A stretch of 64,000 nucleotides of DNA from Erinaceus europaeus (lineage: Eukaryota > Chordata > Mammalia > Eulipotyphla > Erinaceidae). The notes under the pieces were generated by a model. It worked only from the letters and a program-made list of their open reading frames with translations, was not told the origin of the DNA and ran no database searches. How positions within the stretch are numbered: the stretch's first letter is position 1; each line of letters starts with the position of its first letter. The DNA lies in the NCBI RefSeq assembly GCF_950295315.1, contig NC_080172.1, positions 81,239,118 to 81,303,117 on the forward strand, written 5' to 3'. The translations under genes and the position numbers were made by a program. Shown here piece after piece: positions 1 through 9,104 of this stretch.

Positions 1-829
1 GTCTATATAGCAAAATTTTCATACCGAATTTAAGTCACATATATTGATTCTTAACTATTTTTACATTGGGTTTTTAAGCAAACTCAGGTTACTAGAGTTA
101 ACACATTTTAGTGACAATTTTTTTTGGTACATTTACAATATCAGATTGATGCCAAATTTGTTGTGGATTAATTTCCACAAGATAGCTTACAGGACATTTT
201 TGGGGCCCTCCAAAAATGTCCTGTATAGAGGATTTGTATTTTAACTTAGGAGATGATGAATTGTCGAATTGAATATTTAGAGTTTTACCTTAAACACTCA
301 GTTACTTTAATGAATTGATTTTACCTCTCCTGGTAAGAATGTAGCTTCGAAGTTACAATTTAACCGTTAAGTTAATGTTTATCAAACTTGAAACACGCAT
401 ATTAAACATATAGTTTATAACACACAGGAGGAGAAAAACTTGTAAATAAGACATATCATTTCAAATGTGAATTTAGATCTACTGTCATGGTTGAACCATC
501 TTTACTCAGACAGTTTAAGACTAAACATTTCATATTTATATCAAGACTTAAAAAAGAAATCAAAAGGGGGAATGAACAATTTTTGGACTGTTTCTGGACA
601 TCTCCAGAAACCATGGCTGCATCCAGCCATTTTATATAAAGTCAGATAACTTTCAGAGTACTCTGAGCACAATGGGTCGTACAAAAATTTTGGTCACTCA
701 ACTCACTCAATTTTTTTTTTCTCACTCACTCACTCACAAAACACAACTGGCCAGTCATAGTATAAGACATTCGGGTGGGGGGGGAAGAGTTCTGTGAATC
801 AGATTTTTTTTTGATTCTGCCATGCTGTA
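1..829. other. AT-rich non-coding stretch with clustered inverted repeats
   Basis: No coding frame or known repeat was recognised. Several short perfect or near-perfect inverted repeats are visible: 190-223 (14-base arms, 6-base loop), 487-499, 588-610 (GTTTCTGG/CCAGAAAC), 611-630 (ATGGCTG/CAGCCAT) and the palindrome CAGAGTACTCTG near 652-664. CTCA-type repeats lie at 690-735. Because the neighbouring provirus reads leftwards, this could be its 3' internal region beyond pol, or the host sequence next to a truncation. No LTR, env frame or minus-strand polypurine tract was found to decide. Confidence 0.5.
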
Positions 830-1690
830 TTATGGATCCTGGGGTGCATCCTGCAGCCAGTCCTCTTGCAGCCAGTCTTCTTGCAGTGTTTCTTGTTCTT
901 CACGGATATCAACGCCATCATGTGGGTATTGCCGGACATGGCGGGCAGGAACCCAAACAGGCTTGGAGTAATTTTGTGGAAAAATGCATGCGAAACCCCT
1001 CCCCATAGTCAACAGGGGGTCAGGTCCTTTCCAGATTTTATCAAGTGGGTCTTTCCATTTGACTTTAATAGCCGGGAGGGTGGGTAGTGTTTGCCAATGA
1101 AGAATAATAGGAGGTTGGTCTGAGTTTTTGTAAATATTAAAGAGATTTAATGTAGTTAAGGCTTTTGCCAGATGGATATTGGGGGGGTACATTTCCCCTT
1201 TTTCTTTATTTAATTGAGACTTAAGAGTTTGATGGGCCCTCTCAACAATGCCTTGTCCATGTGGATTATACGGAATGCCTGTAGTATGAGTTATGTTCCA
1301 GAGGGAACAAAAATCTTTAAATTGTTTGCTGGTACAAGCATGTCCATTATCTGTTTTAAGTTGAAGACGTAAGCCCATTACAACAAAACAGGAGAGCATA
1401 TGGCTTATAAGCTTTTTTGAGTTTTTTCCAGTCTGAGCTGTAGCCCACATAAACTTAGAGAAGGTATCAATTGAGATGAACACATATTTTTGTTTGCCAA
1501 AGTTGGGTATGTGGGTAACATCAATTTGCCAAAGAGCATTGGCTTTTAAACCTCGAGGATTAACCCCCAGAGTTTGAATAGCAGGTGTTTTGATTAGACC
1601 TGCACAGGAGGAACATGTAGCAAGAATACGTTTTAACAGTGGCAGAGGAATATCAGGAAATAGAGCTTGAAGACCTTTAAGATTGACATG
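830..1690 (-). pseudogene. pol: Retroviral integrase (DDE), frameshifted at its N-terminus
   Basis: Integrase joins viral DNA to the host chromosome. The zinc-binding domain is partly readable: HSLT at about 1700 in the RNase H frame and CSSC near 1592 in the integrase frame, so a one-base shift lies near 1690. All three catalytic residues are present: Asp in WQIDVTH (1520-1522), Asp in KTDNG (1349-1351) and Glu in IVERAHQ (1241-1243). The C-terminal part keeps WKGPDPLL and WVPARHVR, typical of the DNA-binding domain. The tail holds a duplicated EDWLQ pentapeptide from a 15-base tandem repeat (852-881), then a stop. From about 1650 downwards the frame is intact, so this is the best-preserved part of the provirus. 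Confidence 0.92.
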
Positions 1691-2160
1691 GTTAGGGAAT
1701 GAAAGTCAGCAGGATTAGAGACAGAGGCTAGGAGAATTCCTGTGGAGGCAAGGTGGTCGGCTGCAGCATTCCCTTCAGACAGGGGACCAGGAAGAGGGCT
1801 GTGGGAATGTAGGTGCTGAACATACAGTGGTTGGGTTCGAGAACAGAGCATAGAGGCAATTTGAATTAAAAGAGGAGAAAGTGGGTTGTCATCAATTCTT
1901 ACATAAGATCGAGCAAGCCATGGAAGTAAGTTAACAGTATACACACTGTCAGAAAAAAGGTTGAAGGATTCTGGTACAACTTTTAATGCAAGGAAAACAG
2001 CATAAAGTTCTTTGTACTGAGGGGAATTATCAGGAAGTTCAGTAAAGAGAGGTTAGGGGTATTGCCGGTCTGGATAATATATAAGGGCAGCAGCTCCCTT
2101 TTTTCCACCATCAGTGAACACTGTAGGAGCAGAGGAGATGGGATCTCGAGAGAAAAGTTT
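1690..2160 (-). pseudogene. pol: RNase H domain of pol, interrupted by stop
   Basis: RNase H would remove the RNA strand of RNA:DNA hybrids during reverse transcription. The domain starts around VFTDGGKKGA (about 2110). It continues in the same frame after the TAA at 2053-2055 with KELYAVFLALK, the FSDSVYTV block and a SEGNAAADHLA block near the C-terminus. These are the expected D, E, D and final-D neighbourhoods, although residue-level assignment is by eye. The frame is lost near 1690, where integrase continues in another frame. Confidence 0.8.
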
Positions 2161-3480
2161 AGGTACTAGTAGAGGCAACAGAGGTAAAGAAGCTATGAAA
2201 TTATTAGAGGGAAAATTATTATCTAATTGTCCTGGAAAACCCATTAAACTTATGGCAAAACGAGAATGGTGGCGTATGAGCCATTCTGTATCTGTGAGAG
2301 AAAAGGGAAGAATGATTGAATCTGGTTCCCTTCCTAAGACCTGAACCGATCTGTTTCTTCCTTGGCGAACCATAAATGCTAAGGCATCAATCTCGGTAAG
2401 GAGTCTTGGAGCTCCACCTACTGGCGTATGAAGCCATTCGAGAACGCCATCTTTCTGCCACAATGCCCCTACTACCGTGGGGGTGGAGTTAAAGATTAGA
2501 AGATTTACTGTAGAGGAGGGGGAGAACCGAATGAGGTGCATGTCCTGGAGAGCCTGGTTAACTTTTTCCAGTGCCAAGGAGGCTTCAGGGGTTAACATAC
2601 GCTTTGAGGAGGGCTGTTTATTTCCTTTTAACAGATCGAACAGTGGTTGCAGGCAGCTCATAGGCAGATAAAGATACTGCCCAAGCCAATTCAAATTTCC
2701 AAGAAAACTTTGTAAAGAAGCAAGAGTGAGATTAGAAGGAAAAGTAACACAAGGTTTTAAAGGACGAATCTGCATTAGGGAAATCTCTGAGCCTAAGAAA
2801 GTTATTGGAGGAATTAGCTGTATCTTCTCAGGAGCTACATTAAGTCCACTTCTCTTTAAGGCAGGGATTAGAAAATCATGTAGGGTGGAGAGATCTGTAT
2901 CTAATTCTCCCCATATTAACACGTAATCCATATAATGGAAAACCTTAAGGCCTTTATGAATATATGGAAAAGGGGCAGATTTAACAGCCTCTTGACAAAT
3001 AGTAGGACTATTAGCCATGCCCTGGGGCAGTACCACCCATTCAAATCTATCAGCAGGGCTGGCATTATTAATAGAAGGAACAGAGAAAGCAAAATGTTTA
3101 CAATCTTGTGGGTGTAAGAGAATAGAGAAAAAACAATCCTGTATATCAATAGCTATGATTGGAATTCCTGTGGGAATCGCGGAAGCAAGAGGCAAACCCC
3201 TTTGGGGGGAGCCCCAAACCTGCATGGTTTTATTAACTGCATGAAGATCTTGGAGGAGGCGCCATTTTCCTGAGCGCTTTTTAATCACAAGGACTGGAGT
3301 ATTCCATGGACTCTGAGAATGACGAATGTGTCCCAAAGATAACTGCTCTTGGATGAGTTCTTTTAAAATTTCTAGCTTCTCCCTAGGCAAAGGCCACTGT
3401 TCCACCCAGACAGGCTCATTAGAAAGCCAATCTAAGCGGGGAGTTCTGTTATGAACAGTGGCAGTTAGTATTGGGGGTGC
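2053..3480 (-). pseudogene. pol: Reverse transcriptase with mutated catalytic box
   Basis: A long open frame on the minus strand covers the RT fingers, palm, thumb and connection. Landmarks are WRLLQDLHAVN (fingers), an AIDIQDCFF block carrying the first catalytic aspartate, LPQGMANSP, and the YxDD box. That box reads YMDY (2923-2934), so the last catalytic aspartate is tyrosine and polymerase activity should be lost. The frame is open upstream of the first methionine to about 3480, consistent with expression by frameshift rather than its own start. It ends at a TAA (2053-2055) just inside RNase H, after the first RNase H aspartate (VFTDGG). Confidence 0.92.
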
Positions 3481-3932
3481 TGGTTGGATCTAGCAGTCTC
3501 ACAGGAGTGAGTGTGGTGTCCTGCAGAGGTGTCTGAGGATATCACTACATCTAAAGATTCCAGCAAGTCTCTTCCCAATAAATTGGTGCTTATATCAGCT
3601 ATTAAAGGCTGAAAGCATCCGGTAGTCCCTTCTGGATCTTCCCACACAAGGGAATCTCATTTGTGGAATGCCTGAGTCAATCCTCCAACACCATTTAAGC
3701 TTGGTCCTGGGAGGAGTTCCCAACTCTGGGGAACCTCTGCTTGTCTTAATATTGTCTTATCTGCTCCCATGTCAATCAAACACTTAAAAGGAATATTACC
3801 AATCTTTACTGTCATAGTTGGGTGACCCCTTTCTAAAACCGGGGTGGTCCATAAAATCTCAGGCTCCGAATTTGAGCTGTTCTCTTGCTCCAGCCGGTTA
3901 TTTCTATGCTGGAAGTTCCCACATACCGCGGG
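3465..3932 (-). pseudogene. pro: Retroviral aspartic protease, broken
   Basis: Aspartic protease of the retropepsin family, which would cleave Gag and Pol as a dimer. The active-site motif reads DMGAD (3759-3773), with methionine where the family has threonine or serine. The catalytic aspartate is kept, but the flexible loop is altered. The C-terminal GRDLL signature is present near 3560. A TGA stop interrupts the frame at 3657-3659. Upstream the frame is joined to capsid by an internal deletion. Downstream it overlaps the RT frame, which is offset by -1, matching the usual pro-pol frameshift arrangement, although I see no convincing slippery heptamer. No dUTPase domain was recognised. Confidence 0.8.
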
Positions 3933-4873
3933 TACATGATCAAAATACCCCGGTGGAAACTTGGCTTCCGCCTGTTGAATCCCTGTTTCTAATTGGCCTG
4001 TTCCAAACAATGCATCAAAATTCCCCTCTGGCTGATTTTGAATATTTTTCTGCGATTGTTGTAAACATTCGTAGCGAAAGAATGCCTCCCATTGCAGGAA
4101 GAGGGGGCCTGGGAGCATAGCGTGAGTTACATCCCTCCAATCTTGGGGGTATTAGGTTCTGAAGCAGGCCTTGTAAAATGGACCTGGTCCATGTGGCATG
4201 AATACTGTCATCCTTGATAGCCTGGCGTAGTTCCTTCAGGTCTGTGGTGGAATATGGATACCAGGCCTGAGGTTTTTGTCTATTGGGGGCAACATTGACT
4301 GGAAATGTGTGGACTTGCTCTGATAAGCGTGTAGTGCTAGGAGGAGTCACCGAAGTGGAAGCTTCTGGACAAGTGGCCGAAGAAGTGGTTTTGGAGGCTA
4401 CAGGAGAATTCGGACATGTGTCTGTCAAAATAGGGGTGGGCGAAGAAGCAGCTGTGGAGGCAGCAGGAGGTTCCGGACACGTGTCTGCCGAAATGGGGGT
4501 GGCCAAAGAAGTGGCTGTGGAGTCAGTCCAAAGGGGAATTCAGACATGTGTCTGCCAAAATAGGGGCCTCAGGGAAAGATGCCAAAATAGGGGCCTCAGG
4601 GTAAGATGCAGAGGAATTAGGGTGGGTCAGGATCATGACAGGCCTTTGCTTCTTCTTGTTTTTAAGGTGCTGGTTAAGTTCTATGATCACTTCCTTTATC
4701 TCTTGGACCTCAGCCTCTAGGTCCTTAAGCCTTTTGAGAGGTTGCCCTATATATCCCTTAAAAGCTGCTATGATGATGAACAGGATATAAGGTGCAGCCC
4801 CGAGAAAAAGGTCCCAGATATATAAAAATTGTATACTGGAAAAAGAATGAAGAATTTGGAAAAGATTTTCCAT
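3930..4873 (-). pseudogene. gag: Broken gag: membrane-anchored N-terminus, Thr/Pro-rich repeats, partial capsid
   Basis: The first ATG after the leader is at 4873. The N-terminal part lacks a glycine at position 2, so it is not a typical myristoylated matrix. It has a strongly hydrophobic run (FLGAAPYILFIIIAAF, about residues 23-38), then a charged, probably coiled-coil stretch. A signal-like N-terminus is reminiscent of intracisternal-type Gag that enters the ER. A Thr/Ser/Pro/Ala-rich region built from imperfect 63-base units follows. A 67-base spacing in one unit accounts for the frame change near 4510. Capsid-like sequence follows (WYPYSTTDLKELRQA near 4260) and shifts frame again near 4115. 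It stops near 3933, where the rest of capsid and all nucleocapsid zinc knuckles are missing and protease begins in the same frame. Non-functional. Confidence 0.75.
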
Positions 4874-4996
4874 GGTGGAGAGATCTCAGGAAAACAATAA
4901 GAAAGAAAAAAATCACAGCGCCTTAACACAATATTACAGATACCCAAAAGGTGTGTACTTATCTAGGATGTCTTCTTGTAAATCTGCTGCTTACGT

Positions 4997-5014
4997 GTCC
5001 CTGTTCGGGCGCCA
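4997..5014 (-). other. Retroviral primer-binding site, tRNA-Lys type
   Basis: On the minus strand the 18 bases read TGGCGCCCGAACAGGGAC, complementary to the 3' end of tRNA-Lys (Lys3 type). It lies directly after the LTR with a two-base spacer, as expected for the start of minus-strand DNA synthesis. It supports the class II assignment. Confidence 0.93.
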
Positions 5015-5192
5015 GATGCTGGGATAGCCTGAGGGTACTTCTTCCCGAGCTAGTGCTCTCTGGGTTGGAGAGAACTCAACTGGAGCTGATCTAGGCTGCT
5101 GCGTGGGAGAGGGATCAGGAACTCGTGCCGCACTAACTTCGCAGGAGATACACTCTGGAACTCTCAGAGCCGGAAAGCAATTTCCAAGTGTC

Positions 5193-5198
5193 TTTAAT
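5193..5198 (-). terminator. LTR poly(A) signal (ATTAAA variant)
   Basis: ATTAAA on the minus strand lies only about 15 bases downstream of the TATA box. That is too close for an ordinary R region unless the cap site falls between them, so it may be used only from the 3' LTR or be chance. Confidence 0.4.
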
Positions 5199-5212
5199 CA
5201 GAAGAGCAGCTG

Positions 5213-5220
5213 TTTTTATA
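5213..5220 (-). promoter_or_regulatory. LTR TATA box
   Basis: TATAAAAA on the minus strand inside the LTR, about 240 bases from its 5' end. This position fits the U3/R boundary of a short class II LTR. Inferred from sequence only. Confidence 0.6.
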
Positions 5221-5372
5221 CTCTCCAAATAGGGTGGAAACAGGTTGTGATATAGAGAGGGTGGAGAGAAAAGTGACTGGTGAAAATCAGAGTGTGACAA
5301 GGAAGGGGTGGAGCAGGCAAGAATCCTATCACTGAACCACCAATGCCCTGGAGGGAGGGTGGTGCTTGATAA

Positions 5373-5415
5373 CAGTGGTTATGTAAATAGAATGCAGTGG
5401 TTATGTAAATAGAAT
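5373..5415 (-). promoter_or_regulatory. U3 tandem repeat with octamer-like sites
   Basis: A 21-base block (5373-5393) is repeated exactly at 5395-5415, one base apart. Each copy contains ATTTACAT on the minus strand, one base away from the octamer ATTTGCAT bound by POU factors. Duplicated U3 blocks are a common enhancer arrangement in LTRs; activity here is inference. Confidence 0.55.
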
Positions 5416-5458
5416 AGTGTTAATCAGAAGCCAGGGGGAGCTGGCATACTATCCAACA

Positions 5459-5850
5459 GTGATTTCTATGACTACATTTTACTAGGAGTGCACATAAACA
5501 GCATTCCCGCCACCAAAAGACTGTGACCCATCCCTCCCACCCACTCCCACCCCCTACTGACCCAGGAAGCTGCATGTCTACCCCTCACCACAGGGTTTTT
5601 ACTTTGGTGCCCTACTTACAATTTGGTGAGGTCCTGCTTTTAGTTTCCCTTTCAGATCTTCTTACTCAACTTTTGTTGATGAGTGGGATCATCCCATACT
5701 CATTTTTATCTTTCTGACTTAGCTCACTTAACATAATTCCTTCTAGCTCTGTCCAAGATTGGTCAGAGAAGGTGGGTTCATTGTTCTTGATAGCTGCATA
5801 GTATTCCACTGTGTATATATACCACAGCTTTTTCAGCCACTCATCTGTTG
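5459..5850 (-). mobile_element. L1 3' part: ORF2 C-terminus and start of the long 3' UTR
   Basis: The minus strand encodes an ORF2 C-terminus (YAAIKNNEPTF... SELSQKDKNEYG) ending at a stop near 5666, followed by 3' UTR with a G-rich tract (5523-5560 as C-rich on +). It ends at the ERV LTR. Together with 5851-6460 it forms one L1 with an inverted 5' part. Confidence 0.85.
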
Positions 5851-6460
5851 TGTCTACATCAAATTGAAAAACTTCTGCACATCCAAAGAAACTATTAAAC
5901 AAACAGAGAGACCCCTCACAGAATGGGAGAAGATCTTCACATGCCATACATCAGACAAGAAACTAATCACCAAAATATATAAAAGCTCAGCAAACTTAGC
6001 TCCAAAAAAGCAAATGACCCCTTCCAAAAATGGGCAGAGGATATGAACAAAACATTCACCTCAGAGGAGATCCAAAAGGCTAACAAACATATGAAAAACT
6101 GCTCTAGGTCACAGGTTGTCAGAGAAATGCAAATTAAGACAACACTAAGATACCACCTCACTCCTGTAAGAATGGCGTACATCAAAAAGGACAGTAGCAA
6201 CAAATTCTGGAGAGGATGTGGGGACAGAGGAACCCTTTTACATTGCTGGTGGGAATGTAAATTGGTACAGCCTCTGTGGAGAGCAGTCTGGAAAACTCTC
6301 AAAAGGCTAGACATGGACCTTCCATATGATCCAGTAATTCTTCTCCTGGGGTTATACCCCAAGGACTCCACAACACCCAACCAAAAAGAGGTGTGTACTC
6401 CTATGTTCATAGCAGCACATTTCATAATAGCTAAACCCTGGAAGCAACCCAGGTGCGCAA
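5851..6460 (+). mobile_element. L1 ORF2 segment, inverted 5' part of the same insertion
   Basis: The plus strand encodes L1 ORF2 sequence upstream of that in 5459-5850: IKLKNFCTSKETI, then KNCSRSQVVREMQIKTTLRYH, then the cysteine-rich FWRGCGDRGTLLHCWWECKL block and PYDPVILLLGLYPKD. It stops where the minus-strand piece starts in L1 coordinates. This is the hallmark of twin priming. A stop near 6047 shows decay. Confidence 0.85.
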
Positions 6461-6534
6461 CACATATACACTCTTTTGCCTTTATTAACACATTTCCCCA
6501 ACCCCTTTCTCTTTCTTCCTTTTTGATGGTAATC

Positions 6535-6765
6535 ACAAATTTGCTATACAATCCAAAAATGTATTATTGTTTATCTACTTCATCTGCTTTCTTTCTACAT
6601 TACATATGAGTCCAATCATAGAATATTTGTCCTTTTCCTTTGACCTATTTTATCAAGCATGATATTCTGTAGGTCCATTCATATTATCACAAATGGCAGA
6701 AAATCATGTTTGTTTTATAGCTGAGCAACATTTCATGGTACTTCATTTCTAACATCAGTGTGTGT
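6535..6765 (-). mobile_element. Old L1 3' fragment
   Basis: Antisense to the block around the ORF2 stop (compare 15180-15290). Diverged, with no reading frame. Edges approximate. Confidence 0.5.
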
Positions 6766-7105
6766 GTGAAGGTTTGCTTATATCAACATATAATCTTCAG
6801 AAACCAGTAGGGTGCCTGACAATTCAATTCAGTTCAATTTTGACATTAGCTACATAAAGACAATGTAAGATTACAAAGATAAAAGTTTCAGTCTCCCAGG
6901 ATCAACTTCCATTTGTGTCATCCCCAAAAGTTAGTTAAGCTTAAACTCTGTGCTTCTGGCCAACTGACTGTGGGTTGTAGTTAACCAGAACACTCTCCTC
7001 AGTGTCAATTAATTTGTTGGAGTAGCTCAGAAACCTGGGTAGGAACATCTACTCACTAGATCAACAATTTATTTACAAAGGATATAATAGAAAACTAACT
7101 TTTGG

Positions 7106-7346
7106 GGGCCAGATAGGGGCACACTTGGTGAAACACATATACTACCATGCACAGGGACTCAGGTTCAAGACCCTAGTACCCACCTGCAGGGGGAAAGCTT
7201 CATGAGTATTGAAGCAGTGCTGCAGGTCTCTCTCTCTCTCTCTCCCCTCTCCCTCTTTTCCCTCTCCCTCTCATTCTACCTCTCCCTTTTTATCCCCTCC
7301 CCCTCAATTTATCTCTATCAAATAACATAAAGTTAAAAAAAAAGAA
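7106..7346 (+). repeat. Hedgehog-type tRNA-derived SINE, subfamily A
   Basis: It has the order GGCCAG-type head, GGTTCAAGACCC (B box), CCCACCTGCAGGGGGAAAGC body, GCAGTGCTGCAGGTCTC, a CT-rich stretch and an A-rich tail. Moderately diverged. Confidence 0.8.
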
Positions 7347-7394
7347 AACTACCTTTTGTTCAACATTTTAAAATATTTTCTGTAAGTACTGAAT

Positions 7395-7560
7395 AGGGTG
7401 GGTACCTTGTTATGACAGTGCAACTCAGGTTCAAACCCTGGTACTATGTGAGAAGCGCCATGGTACAGAAGGAAATTCCAGCACTGTGGTGTCTTGCACA
7501 CATACTCTCTCTCTCTCTCTAGCTTTCTACTTGAATGAAAAGGCAGCCTGGAGCTTCGAA
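7395..7560 (+). repeat. Probable diverged SINE with CT repeat
   Basis: A GTTCAAACCCTGGTAC B-box-like block is followed by a (CT)n run at 7503-7520. Too diverged for a firm family call. Confidence 0.4.
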
Positions 7561-8279
7561 ATCATATATTCAGGAGTGAAAAAAAAAAGATATAAATTTC
7601 CTGCATAGTTTCCTAGAACATTCATTTAGTATTATAATAGTGACAGGAACTATAGTTTTTAACAAATTTAATCTATCAATAATAAACAAATAAGGGTGAA
7701 ATGGTCAAAATAATTATTGATACATGCTATACATCACAAACACACACAATATATAACAAATTTACTTTAAAATTGCATCTTAGAGTCATAAAATATGAAT
7801 AAAAATTTGAGGTAGATATGGTAAGCTAAAACACAATTTGAAGAGGCAAAAACAATCATCTGCTAAATTGTAAAATCTATAAACCAACATTACCTCAATA
7901 AAAATGAATTTTGCCTTCTAGTTAAGTTGGTTTCCCAGGCAACCCACCTCCATTTTCAGGTGTTTTCCAAAATTTGCACCATTAACGTAACAAGAGCCAC
8001 CTTTACAATGCTAAGGGTCTATCAAACTGATAGAAGAGCTAACAGAGGACTCCATAGCCAAAACAAGAGAAATGTAAGCAAGAAATAAATACTATTGGAT
8101 TATATCCTGACGTAGAACATAAACGTCCCAAAGTCCATACTGACAAGGGAAAAAAAACTGAATCAATAAATAAATTGTAGGGAAAATAGACAAACTTGCC
8201 ATGTAGAATGTTAGAAAAATGTTATGTACTCTCCTCTTAAAAAGGTAGGTCATGACAATGTTGAGGTCAGGAATAAATA
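7561..8279. other. AT-rich intergenic sequence
   Basis: Nothing recognised; no frame of note and no clear repeat. Confidence 0.5.
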
Positions 8280-8760
8280 GGAGATTGGGGACCATAGACA
8301 CTGCTGCACCACATCAGAACACATGGTCCCTAGGCACACATGGTATTGGAGTAAGGAAATGTTGCATGGGAGAAGTAACAGGTGTGTGTGTAGTTTACAA
8401 AGGAAGTGAAGGCAGGGCTTGGGAGCTCATACGAAGCTGCCATGGGCATAGTTACTCACTGTCTGCCAACCTAGGGCCATCACGATGTGAGTAAATGGCT
8501 TTCATACTCTCTCTTGCTCTCTCTCATGTCCATGTGTACTCCAACCTGTGTGTGTGTTCTCAGTTTTCCTGAATAAAGAAAACCATGGTTTCTTTTCAGC
8601 TCTTTGTTGAGTTTATGTGTGACAAATCTTTAACCAGGTGTAGAACAACCTGGATCATACTCCTTCCTCATACAACTCTGCACTCTAGTGTGACAACTTC
8701 AACACAGTCACTTGCTTCCAAAAAGGTCAATATGGGGTGGGGGTGTTTTTGCAGTGGAAA
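8280..8760 (+). repeat. Possible old solo LTR
   Basis: CT-rich tract, then GAATAAAGAAAACC (poly(A)-signal context, near 8570) and a GTGTGACAA-type end resemble a mammalian LTR. No paired LTR or internal region was seen and the ends are unclear. Confidence 0.25.
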
Positions 8761-8865
8761 AAGCTGACAAGCACCACCTTAAGTCAAATGATCAAGATTA
8801 ATTAATATCAACAATGATGAGAATGGCACTTCAACTATGTGCTCTTCCACTTACAAACATATGAT

Positions 8866-9056
8866 CCAGGCGTAGGTGGTGTCGCACGTGGTAAAGCCTG
8901 TACATCCCAGTCTGCAAGGACCTAGGTTCAAACCTCAAAAGAAGGAAATTTCATAAGCAGTGAAACAGTGCTGCAGGTGTCTTTATTTCCCTCTCTATCT
9001 CCCCTTTTACTCTCAATTTCTCTTTCTCTATAATAAATAATAAAATATTAAAAAAC
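8866..9056 (+). repeat. tRNA-derived SINE, subfamily A
   Basis: GTGGTAAAGC head, GGTTCAAACC B box, GCAGTGAAACAGTGCTGCAG body, then a pyrimidine tract and ATAATAAATAATAAAA tail. Confidence 0.75.
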
Positions 9057-9104
9057 ATTATCCAAATAAACATCAGACAAATTCTAACTGAGGAACAACC
9101 ATCA

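Larger units (their letters stand above)
830..5458 (-). mobile_element. Class II (betaretrovirus/IAP-like) endogenous retrovirus, 3'-incomplete
   Basis: Read on the minus strand the order is LTR, primer-binding site, gag, protease, RT, RNase H, integrase, which is an orthoretroviral layout. The Lys-type primer-binding site, a pro-pol junction offset by -1 and the sequence style of RT and IN point to the ERV-K/IAP-like class II group. Neither env nor a second LTR is present in the window, and part of capsid plus nucleocapsid is deleted, so CA runs directly into protease. Stop codons (3657-3659, 2053-2055) and frameshifts (about 4510, 4115 and 1690) show a defective copy. The 5' LTR abuts an L1 3' UTR at 5458/5459, so it was inserted into an existing L1. 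It is an old genomic copy, not an active virus. Confidence 0.93.
5017..5458 (-). repeat. 5' LTR of the endogenous retrovirus
   Basis: The element starts TGTTGGATAG and ends CCCAGCA on the minus strand, giving the canonical TG...CA ends over 442 bases. It lies two bases upstream of the primer-binding site. It holds a TATAAAAA box, an ATTAAA poly(A) signal and a 22-base tandem repeat in U3. No partner LTR is visible, so divergence-based dating is not possible here. Confidence 0.9.

Noticed and set aside
467..649. 60-codon frame near the left edge
   Set aside because: No conserved motif; it overlaps the inverted-repeat cluster and is antisense to the ERV direction.
782..830. Poly(A) tail of a processed retroviral copy next to integrase
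   Set aside because: The T/A run near 805 is only nine bases and a full 5' LTR with U3 is present, which argues against a processed mRNA copy.
2114..2344. Plus-strand frames inside pol
   Set aside because: They are antisense shadows of the RT-RNase H coding sequence.
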